A stretch of 38,161 nucleotides of DNA from an uncultured bacterium (GTDB lineage Bacteria; Bacillota; Clostridia; Lachnospirales; Lachnospiraceae). A model generated the notes under the pieces. That model was not told the origin of the DNA. It saw nothing but the letters and a program-made list of their open reading frames with translations, and made no database searches. Location: positions 1 through 38,161 of the forward strand of contig CAMWLE010000027.1 in NCBI GenBank assembly GCA_947175015.1, in the 5' to 3' direction. This document shows, one piece after another, positions 7,672 to 15,595 of this stretch; position 1 is the first letter of the stretch; each line of letters starts with the position of its first letter. A program made the position numbers and the translations under genes.

Positions 7672-7707
7672 AGGACATTTCTCCTTATAAAATCAGAAAC
7701 AAAACAA

Positions 7708-7739
7708 ATTATACCATCACAAGTATACCACAATGTCAA
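7708..7739 (-). promoter_or_regulatory. Promoter of the LytTR regulator gene with TATACCA direct repeat
   Basis: On the minus strand TTGACA (7739-7734) precedes TATAAT (7713-7708) by 20 bp. The -10 has a TG extension (TGGTATAAT), which compensates for the long spacer. On the plus strand TATACCA occurs at 7710-7716 and 7724-7730, a direct repeat overlapping the promoter and a plausible binding site for the encoded LytTR protein. The autoregulation is inferred. Confidence 0.55.
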
Positions 7740-7791
7740 GATTTTTTTCATAACAATTTTGCAAATTTTTCGACAATTATGATGTTTTTCA

Positions 7792-7820
7792 TTGTAATAC
7801 ATGCTTTTGTACGTTAAAAT
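7792..7820 (+). promoter_or_regulatory. Candidate promoter for the 12-bp array and pectate lyase gene
   Basis: TTGTAA (7792-7797) and TAAAAT (7815-7820) are separated by 17 bp. It is the best forward promoter before the pectate lyase gene. It would give a leader of about 190 bases containing the 12-bp tandem array. Confidence 0.45.
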
Positions 7821-7922
7821 GTATAAAGAAGCAAAAATAGGGGCAAATATGTCGTTGAGGGTAAAAATGGGAAGTAATTTGCATTTTTGTGATAGGAGGC
7901 TGTTATAAAATATAAGAGCAAA

Positions 7923-8006
7923 CGGATAGGCCGGCGGATAGGAAAGCGGGCGGAAAAGCGGATAGGTCGGCGGATAAGGAAGCGGACAAAAAAGCGGATA
8001 AGGAAG
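7923..8006 (+). repeat. Seven-copy 12-bp tandem array before pectate lyase
   Basis: Seven exact-length 12-bp units run from 7923 to 8006, for example CGGATAGGCCGG, CGGATAGGAAAG and CGGATAAGGAAG. The unit is a multiple of three, so one frame stays open and reads Arg/Lys-rich tetrapeptides (RIGR, RIGK, RAEK, RIRK) ending at a TAA just before the next gene. That frame opens after a TAG at 7893 and has AGGAGG at 7894-7899, but its only candidate start in range is ATA. The last unit also supplies the AGGAAGG that serves as ribosome site for the pectate lyase. Confidence 0.8.
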
Positions 8007-8018
8007 GGATAAAACGGT

Positions 8019-10511
8019 ATGGGTGAGATGAAAAAAAGGAATTGGTCTTTTGTGGCGTATGGTACCAGCGTGGATTTAGAGCATAATGGCTTTTCCGGCA
8101 GTGTGGAGACAGGAGCTTTGATACTGTGGAGTCTGCATGGGAAGGGAAAGCTGGTACCGGCTTCCACGGATGGGCTTGCATTTTATTATACGAAACTGGA
8201 CGCAGCGGAAGAAAATTTTACATTGAGCGCAGAGTTTGAGGTGGAGCAGTGGACATTTTCCAATGGACAGGATGGGTTTGGTTTGATGGCGGCCGATGCC
8301 ATAGGGCCCCATGGTGATGAGGCTACTTTTTGGAATAATTCTTATATGACAAGCGTGACGCGGGTGGAGTATCAATTTAATCCGGTGGAAGGCTGTCCGT
8401 CGGATACGGGAGAAAAATATTCCATGAGGCTGGGAATTGGCGCTCAGGAGAAAAAGGGAATTACGCCTCTGGTCAATGAAGAAGGCACTCAGGTGCAAAA
8501 CTTTCAGAGTACCATGAGGACGTTGGAGACTTCTGCGCCCAGACAGGGGCTGGAACCGGGTATTTACAATATTGTAGGCGCCCATACGAATGCACCGGAG
8601 AAGATGCGTGATATAGCGCAGCTTACACAATTCCACCTGTCGCTCAGGCGTATGAATGACGGATATGTGCTGAGTTATACAAATGCGGAGGGAGAAAAAG
8701 CTGATTGGAAATATTATCATGATGATGCAGGGGATGCGTTGACAAAACTGGATAAGAAATATATTTATGTGGGCTTTTTTGCCTCCAGAAATGCGAAAGT
8801 TCATGTGAAAAATATTAGGTTGGATACCATAAGTCCGGAAAAAGATGAACCTGCAGCCCCCCGTCCGGTTGTTATGGTTACACCGATTTGTGAGATACAA
8901 TCCGCAGATATTGCTAACAAAGAGAACTATGTGTTGATGGTTTATGCAAATGCTGACGGCCGGCTGCAAATTGTCAGAGAAGACGCGGAAGCGCTGTCAG
9001 GAATCCGGGAAAGTATGGGCAGAACCGGAAGGATGGAAGGCAGCAGAGAAGACGCGGAAGCGCTGTCTGGAATCCGGGAAAATATGGGTAGCACCAAAAG
9101 GATGGAAGGCAGCAGGGAAGACACAGGAGAATTTGTGGCGGAGGAAGCGATGCAGGCGGGGACAAGGAGTTATATTCCGCTGAAACTGCGGAAGGGACGG
9201 AATTCATTTCTGGTGTCCTTTACGCCAAAGGCAGGGTATTGTCCTTCTCCATATGAGCGGCTGAGAAGTTATGAGACGATTACGATACCTTTTGCAGTGT
9301 CATATTCTGTTCATAAGGGAGAGGAGATTTATATCAGTCCCCATGGAACAGGAGATGCCGCAGGCACCAGAGAAGATCCTATGGATCTGCATACGGCGGT
9401 GAAAGGAGCTGTACCTGGACAAAAGCTGATACTCATGGGGGAACGATATTTATTGGAAAAGGCACTTGTGATAGCCAGGGGGATGGATGGTACGGCACAG
9501 AACCCTATTTGCCTGATGGCGGAGGATGGCGGCAGGCCGGTGCTTGACTTCGGCGGGATAGGCGAAGGGCTGACAATTGCAGCGGATTATTGGTATTGCC
9601 GTGGATTTGATGTGACCAATACCAGGGCTTGTGTCAGAGGTATTCATTTGGCAGGTAACCATAATAGATTGGAACAGATTTATGTCTACCGGAATGGGAG
9701 TACAGGGCTTCAGATAGCAAGTTATCAGGGAAGTGACAGTCGGGAAGAATGGCCCTGTGACAATCAAGTTATCAACTGCACCTCATACTTGAATGCGGAC
9801 CCGGGGTATACGGATTCGGATGGTTTTGCCGCTAAAATTACGGTTGGGGAGGGAAATGTATTTGACGGATGTATATCGGCATACAATGCGGATGATGGAT
9901 TTGATCTTTTCGCAAAGGTGGAAAAGGGGGTTACGGGAAGTGTGTTGATTCGGAACTGTCTGGCTTTCCGAAATGGATATGTGCTGGATCAGGAGGGAAA
10001 GGAAATACATGTGGGACTTGGAAATGGTTTCAAATTGGGCGGCTCCAGCATTGCCTGCGGACACAGGCTTGAGGACAGTATTGCCTTTGCCAATGGGGAG
10101 AAGGGGGTTGATGCCAACAGCAGTCCGGACGCACATGTGAGAAACGTTATTTCGTATAATAACGATTCCTATAATGTAGGACTTTATACAACGGATGCCC
10201 AAAATACGGCGTTTCATGTCAGGAATATATTGTCCATCAGGACGCAGGGAAATCTGCCGGACAAACTGGAGGCCAGGGGAACCCAGAACATGGGGGATAT
10301 GTATCATAATTCTAATTACTATTTTGATGGGGAAAAAAGTGTCAATGTACAAGGAGAGGAAGCAGATATTTCCCGGTTTACGAATATGGACATCCACCGG
10401 GCAATTCATGGCGGAATCACCAGACAGGAGGATGGAAGCATTTGCCTGAACGGGTTTCTGGAACATGGGGAGGCAGAGCATTTTGCCGATGAAAAACAGT
10501 CTCTTACCTGA
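8019..10511 (+). CDS. PL9-type pectate lyase, predicted cytoplasmic
   Basis: The 830-residue protein ends in a right-handed beta-helix of polysaccharide lyase family 9. DSDGFAAK at 599-606 contains the lysine (K606) that aligns with the PL9 catalytic base. NADDGFDLF near 623-631 and GNGFKLGG further on are PL9 calcium-site and helix-turn motifs. About 270 N-terminal residues form a separate beta-rich, laminin-G-like domain (NGQDGFGLMAAD). PL9 enzymes cleave polygalacturonate or short unsaturated oligomers by beta-elimination. No signal peptide or anchor is seen, so it may act on imported oligogalacturonides. A linker at 320-365 contains a tandem duplication. AGGAAGG lies 11 bp upstream of 8019; ATG 8028 is an alternative start. 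Confidence 0.85.
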   Translation: MGEMKKRNWSFVAYGTSVDLEHNGFSGSVETGALILWSLHGKGKLVPASTDGLAFYYTKLDAAEENFTLSAEFEVEQWTFSNGQDGFGLMAADAIGPHGDEATFWNNSYMTSVTRVEYQFNPVEGCPSDTGEKYSMRLGIGAQEKKGITPLVNEEGTQVQNFQSTMRTLETSAPRQGLEPGIYNIVGAHTNAPEKMRDIAQLTQFHLSLRRMNDGYVLSYTNAEGEKADWKYYHDDAGDALTKLDKKYIYVGFFASRNAKVHVKNIRLDTISPEKDEPAAPRPVVMVTPICEIQSADIANKENYVLMVYANADGRLQIVREDAEALSGIRESMGRTGRMEGSREDAEALSGIRENMGSTKRMEGSREDTGEFVAEEAMQAGTRSYIPLKLRKGRNSFLVSFTPKAGYCPSPYERLRSYETITIPFAVSYSVHKGEEIYISPHGTGDAAGTREDPMDLHTAVKGAVPGQKLILMGERYLLEKALVIARGMDGTAQNPICLMAEDGGRPVLDFGGIGEGLTIAADYWYCRGFDVTNTRACVRGIHLAGNHNRLEQIYVYRNGSTGLQIASYQGSDSREEWPCDNQVINCTSYLNADPGYTDSDGFAAKITVGEGNVFDGCISAYNADDGFDLFAKVEKGVTGSVLIRNCLAFRNGYVLDQEGKEIHVGLGNGFKLGGSSIACGHRLEDSIAFANGEKGVDANSSPDAHVRNVISYNNDSYNVGLYTTDAQNTAFHVRNILSIRTQGNLPDKLEARGTQNMGDMYHNSNYYFDGEKSVNVQGEEADISRFTNMDIHRAIHGGITRQEDGSICLNGFLEHGEAEHFADEKQSLT
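8976..9113 (+). repeat. 69-bp in-frame tandem duplication in pectate lyase linker
   Basis: Two 69-bp copies (8976-9044 and 9045-9113) each encode a 23-residue unit beginning REDAEALSGIRE and ending RMEGS. A third copy starts at 9114 (REDTGEF) and breaks off. It lies in the linker between the N-terminal domain and the beta-helix, so it should not disturb catalysis. Confidence 0.85.
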
Positions 10512-10545
10512 AAATCAGAGTATCCGTACCTGTCACAGAGTCAGA

Positions 10546-10576
10546 TGCGGTTATCCATACAGACAGGATAACCGCA
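10546..10576. terminator. Hairpin between convergent pectate lyase and rarA genes
   Basis: TGCGGTTATCC (10546-10556) pairs perfectly with GGATAACCGCA (10566-10576) across a 9-nt loop. There is no T-run on either side, so Rho-independent termination is unproven. Its position between convergent stop codons fits a shared transcript-end structure. Confidence 0.5.
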
Positions 10577-10614
10577 GGAATCAATTAGGCTGCGTGACTG
10601 CTCGGAAATAAAAC

Positions 10615-11991
10615 TTATAGGGGTGAAGCGTTGTCGCAGGCAGATTCCTCGCCCAGCCGGAAGGCTCTGCTGTGGTTAAGCCTTGTTTTCAGGGTGGCTT
10701 CTGCTCCTTCTTCTGTGGGCAGATAATATCGCCTGTCCTTCAGGCTTTCCGGCAGGCAGGTCATGCGGGCGATTTTCTCCTCCGTGTCGTGGGCGTAGGT
10801 ATATCCTTCTCCGTAGTGTAATTCTTCCATCAATTTTGTAGGAGCGTTGCGGATATTGAGGGGTACCGGTTCGGCAAGCTGTGCCAGCGCATCTTTTTTG
10901 GCTGTTTCATATGCGCTGTACACGGCATTGGAACGGGGGGCCAGGGACAGGTAAATGACAGTCTGGGCCAGGTTAATGTTACATTCGGGCATTCCGTTGA
11001 AATGACATGCCTGATATGCGGCAACAGCAAGCTGCAGGGCATTGTTGTCTGCAAGGCCAACATCCTCACTGGCGAAACGGATCAGCCTGCGGGCGATAAA
11101 AAGGGGGTCCTCGCCGGCTTCCAGCATCCTTGCCAGCCAGTAAACGGCGGCGTCAGGGTCAGAGTTGCGCATGGATTTATGTAAGGCGGAGATCAGGTTA
11201 TAATGTTCTTCGCCCTTTTTGTCATATAGTAAGGTCTTTTTTCCCAGACATTGTTCCAGGGTGCTTTGATGTATGGTGATGGAACCGTCAGGGGAAATCT
11301 CTCCGTTCAGGACAGCCATCTCCAAAGTATTCAGTGCGGTGCGGGCATCTCCGTTTGCGAAAGCGGCAATGGTACCAAGCAATTCATCGGTCATATGGAT
11401 TGTGCTGTTCCCAAAACCTCGTTTGTCATGTAAGGTGCGGGAGAGCATTTGGGCCAAATCTGTCTGGGTCAATTCTTTCAGGACGAAAACTTTGCAGCGG
11501 GACAACAGAGCGGCATTGATTTCAAAGGAAGGATTCTCTGTGGTAGCGCCTATGAGGGTGATACTGCCTTTTTCCACATAGGGAAGGAAGGCGTCCTGCT
11601 GTGCTTTGTTAAATCTGTGAATTTCATCTACAAAACAGAGAGTGCGCACACCGAAGGCGCGGTTTTCCTCTGCCTGTTTCATGATTTCCTTAATCTCCTT
11701 GATGCCGCTGGTAACAGCACTGAAATTCACGAAGTCAGACTTGGTGCGGTTTGCAATGATTTTGGCCAGGGTGGTTTTGCCTACGCCGGGCGGACCCCAG
11801 AAGATCATGGAAGGAACCATATCTTTTTCCAACATCTGGCGTAAGATCATGCCTTTTCCCAACAAATGCTGTTGGCCGATATAGTCTTCCAGATTCTGTG
11901 GACGCATCCGCTCGGCCAGAGGCGCCATGCCGGGAGCAGGGGATGATTCATTTTGGATATCAAATAGAGAGAGTTGATTCATTTGTTTCAT
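10615..11991 (-). CDS. rarA: Replication-associated recombination ATPase RarA/MgsA
   Basis: A 458-residue AAA+ ATPase matching the RarA/MgsA/WRNIP1 family over its full length. Walker A GPPGVGKT is at 66-73, Walker B FVDEIH at 120-125, sensor-1 GATTENP follows, and LLSRCKVFVL holds the arginine finger. The C-terminal part carries the family's tetramerisation segment (RNSDPDAAVYWLARMLEAGE and DVGLADNNAL). RarA acts at stalled replication forks. The N-terminus contains QLSLF at 6-10, an excellent match to the beta-sliding-clamp-binding pentamer. The ATG at 11991 is used because AAGG lies about 9 bp upstream. A 36-codon ORF ends within this ribosome site, implying coupled translation. Confidence 0.95.
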   Translation of the reverse strand: MKQMNQLSLFDIQNESSPAPGMAPLAERMRPQNLEDYIGQQHLLGKGMILRQMLEKDMVPSMIFWGPPGVGKTTLAKIIANRTKSDFVNFSAVTSGIKEIKEIMKQAEENRAFGVRTLCFVDEIHRFNKAQQDAFLPYVEKGSITLIGATTENPSFEINAALLSRCKVFVLKELTQTDLAQMLSRTLHDKRGFGNSTIHMTDELLGTIAAFANGDARTALNTLEMAVLNGEISPDGSITIHQSTLEQCLGKKTLLYDKKGEEHYNLISALHKSMRNSDPDAAVYWLARMLEAGEDPLFIARRLIRFASEDVGLADNNALQLAVAAYQACHFNGMPECNINLAQTVIYLSLAPRSNAVYSAYETAKKDALAQLAEPVPLNIRNAPTKLMEELHYGEGYTYAHDTEEKIARMTCLPESLKDRRYYLPTEEGAEATLKTRLNHSRAFRLGEESACDNASPL

Positions 11992-11997
11992 TGGATA

Positions 11998-12108
11998 TTA
12001 CCTTTCGTCAGGATGTGTGCCGTTATATTCATAAACGGAAATATTTTCGCTGTTTTTTGCGTTCGTACCAGTGTGTGCGTAAATGGCTGATATATTTGCC
12101 ATGTGCAT
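11998..12108 (-). CDS. 36-residue leader ORF upstream of rarA
   Basis: Just after a strong promoter, AAAGG lies 5 bp before an ATG at 12108, opening a 36-codon frame that begins MHMANISAIYAHTG and ends NGTHPDER. Its TAA at 11998-12000 directly follows the AAAGG used by rarA, 7 bp before the rarA ATG. The product has no recognised family, signal peptide or membrane segment. The arrangement fits a leader peptide that couples or modulates rarA translation, but coding is not proven. Confidence 0.45.
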   Translation of the reverse strand: MHMANISAIYAHTGTNAKNSENISVYEYNGTHPDER

Positions 12109-12124
12109 CAGGACCTTTTTCTGT

Positions 12125-12153
12125 AGTATACTCAATTCACATAATAAATGCAA
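12125..12153 (-). promoter_or_regulatory. Promoter of leader ORF-rarA
   Basis: On the minus strand TTGCAT (12153-12148) and TATACT (12130-12125) are spaced by exactly 17 bp. Transcription would begin near 12118, giving a leader of about 10 nt before the small ORF and about 125 nt before rarA. Confidence 0.65.
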
Positions 12154-12421
12154 GTATTGGAAAACCGAGAGGAAAGAAAATAGAATGACAATCCATAGAG
12201 AAGGCAATTTGATGTAAAACGTAATTTGACGGAAAAAGGCATTGGCTTGGGCATATTGATAATGACCTGGGGAGATGAAGATACTACTGATACTTAATTT
12301 TACAAGTGTTTTATCCGATAGAATATATAGGTAAAATGAAATGCCTTACAGCAGGTTGTGGAATATTTCACTTTGGTGACGTTTGCTATACATTGTTTGT
12401 CAACAATAGAAAGGAGAGCGG

Positions 12422-13297
12422 ATGAATACACTGGTTTCAGGTTATACGAAAAATACAGAGAACCGGGTTCAGGCATATGCAGACGGCAGAACTGCCGGTA
12501 CAGCGAATATTTCAGGAACCTTCCAGCAGGCGGTGCTGAATCAAAGAGCGGGAAATGCTGCGGCACAAAACGGTACACCTGCACAGAGGATGACCATGGA
12601 GGAATACAAGCAGTATATTGCACAGCAAATCCGGCAGATGCCCGTACACCCGAGCCGCTGGCAGGAGAATATTTCCGTGAGCATTTCAGAGGAAGGGTAT
12701 ACAGCAATGAAAAATGATCCTGAGTATGAGGCATGGGTGCTGGAGAGTCTGCGGTCGGCCCTGGCACAGCCCGGCTTCTGCTTTGGGAGTACGGATAAAA
12801 TTTATACCAACATTTATTATGGCGCCTCCAAAGAAGAGTGCCGTTCGGAGACTTGGAGTGTTCCTTCCAGAAGCGCCAGCGATCGGGCAAGGGAACGACG
12901 GGAAGAAAACAGGCGCAGGTTGGAGAAGAGACTGAAAAAGAAGCGGCTGCAGAAACGGCTTGCGGAAGAGGCATTCCAGCGTCAAAAGCGCCAGAGAGCA
13001 TTGGTGAAAAAGCTGATTGAACGCAGACAAGCGATGGAGAAAGAGAACCGCCAGCGTTGGAAGAAGACGGTTACGAAGGATAAACCTGACGGCACCAGGG
13101 TATTGGAAACCACCGCCAGATATAAGACTGTTGAGAAAATCATTGAGAGGGATATTCTGCGGCTGGAAGAGGTGTTACAGGAAAGGCAGCAGGAAACACA
13201 ACTGCAGGAAATGCGGGTGCAGCAGGAAATGCAGCGGATTGAGGCTGAGAGCGAGCTATTTCTGTTTTCGGCGGAACGTTATATGATATATAAATAG
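12422..13297 (+). CDS. DUF6033-like coiled-coil protein
   Basis: A 291-residue protein beginning MNTLVSGYTKNTENRV, behind AAAGGAG. The middle section, MTMEEYKQYIAQQI through SISEEGYTAMKNDPEYEAWV, resembles DUF6033, a family common in Clostridia and of unknown function. From about residue 155 to the end it is a highly charged Arg/Lys/Glu-rich helix, probably a long coiled coil. There is no signal peptide or membrane span. It stands alone, followed by a minus-strand gene. The DUF name is from memory of the domain pattern and is not certain; the coding call is firm. Confidence 0.72.
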   Translation: MNTLVSGYTKNTENRVQAYADGRTAGTANISGTFQQAVLNQRAGNAAAQNGTPAQRMTMEEYKQYIAQQIRQMPVHPSRWQENISVSISEEGYTAMKNDPEYEAWVLESLRSALAQPGFCFGSTDKIYTNIYYGASKEECRSETWSVPSRSASDRARERREENRRRLEKRLKKKRLQKRLAEEAFQRQKRQRALVKKLIERRQAMEKENRQRWKKTVTKDKPDGTRVLETTARYKTVEKIIERDILRLEEVLQERQQETQLQEMRVQQEMQRIEAESELFLFSAERYMIYK

Positions 13298-13437
13298 AAG
13301 ACTCTATCATCCGCTTTCAGTTCAATGGTGTGATGACAGCATCAACCACTTCCATGAAGACATTACATTGCACTATGCAGCCTTTGACATATGGCGGAAA
13401 CTGCGGATATGTATACTGTATTGGATAATACCTTTAT

Positions 13438-13461
13438 GGAGAAGTGCCTTAGCACTTCTCC
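13438..13461. terminator. Hairpin at the convergent ends of DUF6033-like and cyclophilin genes
   Basis: GGAGAAGTGC (13438-13447) pairs perfectly with GCACTTCTCC (13452-13461) around a 4-nt CTTA loop. The structure contains the cyclophilin stop codon. A long T-run is lacking on both strands, so it may stabilise a 3' end more than terminate. Confidence 0.5.
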
Positions 13462-13973
13462 GGTTCCGGATACGCTACACCGAAACAATCCACGGTAACA
13501 GTCTGCATTACCTGGTTCTCATAAGGACGATCAGACTGGCCATCGGTTGGCGTCTCTGCAATACGGTTCACCACATCCATACCCTCAATGACTTTCCCAA
13601 AAGCAGCATAACTGCCGTCCAGGTGGGGCGCATTTTTGTGCATGATGAAGAACTGGGAGCCGGCAGAGTCAGGGTCCATAGCTCTTGCCATGGAAAGTAC
13701 GCCTTCCGTGTGTTTCAAAGAGTTTTCCACACCATTTTTTGCAAATTCTCCCTTGATGCAGTAGCCCGGGCCGCCCATGCCGGTGCCTTCCGGACAGCCG
13801 CCCTGAATCATAAAGTTCTTGATAACCCGGTGGAAAATTAGTCCGTCATAAAATTTTTGATTGATAAGGCTGATAAAATTGTTGACGGAAATGGGAGCTA
13901 TCTCAGGATAAAGCTCCAGACTGATCACATCCCCGCCTTTCATTGTAATGGTGACAATAGGATTTTGTGCCAT
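13449..13973 (-). CDS. Cyclophilin-type peptidyl-prolyl cis-trans isomerase
   Basis: The 174-residue protein is a single-domain cyclophilin. [21 protein letters not shown] contains the catalytic arginine and the FMIQGG signature; [20 protein letters not shown] contains the SMA-R and SQFF motifs, and [18 protein letters not shown] closes the barrel. It catalyses proline isomerisation during folding. No signal peptide is present, so it is cytoplasmic. The start at 13973 is chosen over a 41-codon longer reading because AAAGGAAA lies about 9 bp upstream and the family begins here. It is transcribed alone on the minus strand. Confidence 0.95.
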   Translation of the reverse strand: MAQNPIVTITMKGGDVISLELYPEIAPISVNNFISLINQKFYDGLIFHRVIKNFMIQGGCPEGTGMGGPGYCIKGEFAKNGVENSLKHTEGVLSMARAMDPDSAGSQFFIMHKNAPHLDGSYAAFGKVIEGMDVVNRIAETPTDGQSDRPYENQVMQTVTVDCFGVAYPEPEKC

Positions 13974-14321
13974 GTTGTTTGATTTCCTTTCTTGATATAC
14001 AGTTTCCCATATTATGATATCATGTTTTACGAACTTATCTCTATATTCTATATCAGAAATGGGAGAAAAACAAGAGAAAAAATGGGAAAATAGCATTCAC
14101 CTGATACTTGTATTTGTTAATTTGAAAGCTCTCGCTAATATAGTCGTAAAATATAAAATTTGGTTCGAGTGTTTTTCAAATTTTCTTATTTTGGGTTACA
14201 TACATTTTATATCAGTGGCAGAAGGAAAAAACAAGTGTGAACCATAAAAATGTATTCCCCAAAGTGGTAAAAAGAGGTATAATGAATTCAGTGACGAATC
14301 TGGAATTTACAGGAGGGATAT
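13974..14321. other. AT-rich divergent intergenic region
   Basis: This 348-bp stretch separates the cyclophilin and the GyrI-like gene. Apart from a TATAAT at 14278-14283 before the right-hand gene, I see no gene, strong repeat or convincing RNA structure in it. Confidence 0.5.
14255..14283 (+). promoter_or_regulatory. Weak candidate promoter of the GyrI-like gene
   Basis: A perfect TATAAT at 14278-14283 lies 39 bp before the ATG. The -35 position 17 bp upstream reads TTCCCC, a poor match, so activator help or another promoter is possible. Confidence 0.35.
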
Positions 14322-14759
14322 ATGCAGAGTATAAGGATTTATGAAATGCCGACTTGCAAAATGGTTTCATCAGGAACCGGAATGTTTGGAGAGGAAAAAT
14401 TTAACAAGTTTGAAGAATGGTTTTCCTCACAGAAACGCAGCATGTTTCCCAAAGATTTCCTTTATTGGGAAGATGGCGGTTTTCATTGGCTATATATGTA
14501 TGAAGATGGTATGGTTTTTCCGTCTGAGTTTGAAATTATAAATTTTCAGGGCGGCCTTTATGCTGTGGCAACCGATATAGACCAGAAAACAGATAGCGAA
14601 CTTATGAAAGCAGAAGTAGATAAGTTTCTGAATGAAAACGGGTTTGAAAGGGATATGTCACGCCCGGAATTAGGGAATATAATTACATCACCGCTTGCAC
14701 ACGAAATCATGGGATATGAGCAGATGGATTATTATACCCCAATAAAGGCAAAGAAGTGA
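14322..14759 (+). CDS. GyrI-like/AraC effector-binding domain protein
   Basis: A 145-residue protein behind AGGAGG. IRIYEMPTCKMVSSGTGMFG, FPKDFLYWEDGGFHWLYMYEDGM and FQGGLYAVATDID follow the pattern of stand-alone GyrI-like (AraC effector-binding, SOUL-related) small-molecule-binding domains. These often occur as single domains or fused to AraC or MerR regulators. No DNA-binding domain is present here, so it may be a ligand-binding protein or enzyme-inhibitor homologue. It is the first of several small genes in the same direction, 31 bp before the next. The ligand is unknown. Confidence 0.7.
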   Translation: MQSIRIYEMPTCKMVSSGTGMFGEEKFNKFEEWFSSQKRSMFPKDFLYWEDGGFHWLYMYEDGMVFPSEFEIINFQGGLYAVATDIDQKTDSELMKAEVDKFLNENGFERDMSRPELGNIITSPLAHEIMGYEQMDYYTPIKAKK

Positions 14760-14790
14760 CAGTTAAAACAATACAGGAGGTTGGGAGTCA

Positions 14791-15198
14791 GTGGCCATAC
14801 TTAGAATAAAATGTCACTGCGGCCATAATATTTCGGCCAGTGTAGGAGATAAGATATATCATAACAGACTATATTGGTTTCAGTCATATCATTGTGCTGA
14901 TTGCGGCGAAACGATAGAAATGGATAGCGATGAACAGATGCCAACTGAGGTGAAAGAGGCAATCATAGCGGAGCAGGGTAAGTATGGGCTATTCGTAAGC
15001 AATAGAAAGGATAGGGTAAAAGCAGAATTTGTATTAAAGAAAATGCCCTATGGGGATTTGTTTGATTTTATGCCATTTTTAGAAAGAAAGTCCGAAGAAA
15101 TCATCAGAGGCACTCAAAACGAGGTGTTAACAGTAAAAAATTATTTAGAGAAAAAGGGCATTCATGACTGTAGCATAAAACAAACAGGGTCTTTCTGA
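14791..15198 (+). CDS. Small zinc-ribbon protein of unknown function
   Basis: A 135-residue protein starting at GTG 14791, with AGGAGG 11 bp upstream. It has a cysteine/histidine pair cluster, CHCGH near residues 9-13 and CADC near 35-38, that could bind zinc. The C-terminal 90 residues are helical and charged (EFVLKKMPYGDLFDFMPFLERK). I do not recognise the family. It lies 31 bp after the GyrI-like gene and is followed by a strong terminator, so the two form a short operon. The size and setting resemble immunity-type genes, which is only a guess. Confidence 0.6.
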   Translation: MAILRIKCHCGHNISASVGDKIYHNRLYWFQSYHCADCGETIEMDSDEQMPTEVKEAIIAEQGKYGLFVSNRKDRVKAEFVLKKMPYGDLFDFMPFLERKSEEIIRGTQNEVLTVKNYLEKKGIHDCSIKQTGSF

Positions 15199-15263
15199 GC
15201 TATGTGCGCTATAGAATGAACCAGCAACAGCAGCTAAGTGTCTTATCCTGGTTAATCTGAACC

Positions 15264-15304
15264 AAACGGTCAAAAGCTTGATACGAGTTTTTGACCGTTT
15301 TTTG
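15264..15304 (+). terminator. Rho-independent terminator after the zinc-ribbon gene
   Basis: AAACGGTCAAAA (15264-15275) pairs perfectly with TTTTGACCGTTT (15289-15300) across a 13-nt loop and runs into a T-rich tail. It ends the two-gene unit that starts at 14322. Confidence 0.85.
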
Positions 15305-15351
15305 ATTATAATGTTTCCATCTATTTCAGGGATTCGGAAAGGGGGTATACT

Positions 15352-15561
15352 ATGCCGGAACAGTCAGAGCTTCCCCAACAAAAAAATTTACATTTTGGAC
15401 ATGTAGGTGCTATGTTTATACATGCTGATATTTTTGCGAGATTTTTAGAGATCGAATCGGAATGGTGGTGAACTGTATATGATTCTGCGGCAAAACAGGA
15501 CAATATGATTGTGCGAAAAGAAGACGTGTGCTATACTTTGAACATGGTAACAATTAATTAA
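15352..15561 (+). pseudogene. Small ORF interrupted by an in-frame TGA
   Basis: GGGGG lies just before an ATG at 15352 that opens 39 codons (MPEQSELPQQKN to EIESEWW) and hits TGA at 15469-15471. The same frame continues open for 29 more codons (TVYDSAAKQDN to NMVTIN) to a TAA at 15559-15561. Both parts look protein-like, so a single point mutation (for example TGG or CGA to TGA) probably split a 69-residue protein. No family recognised. Ordinary readthrough or an ongoing decay of the locus are both possible. Confidence 0.4.
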
Positions 15562-15595
15562 GAAGATATACCAGTGAATTATGAAGGAGAGGTTT

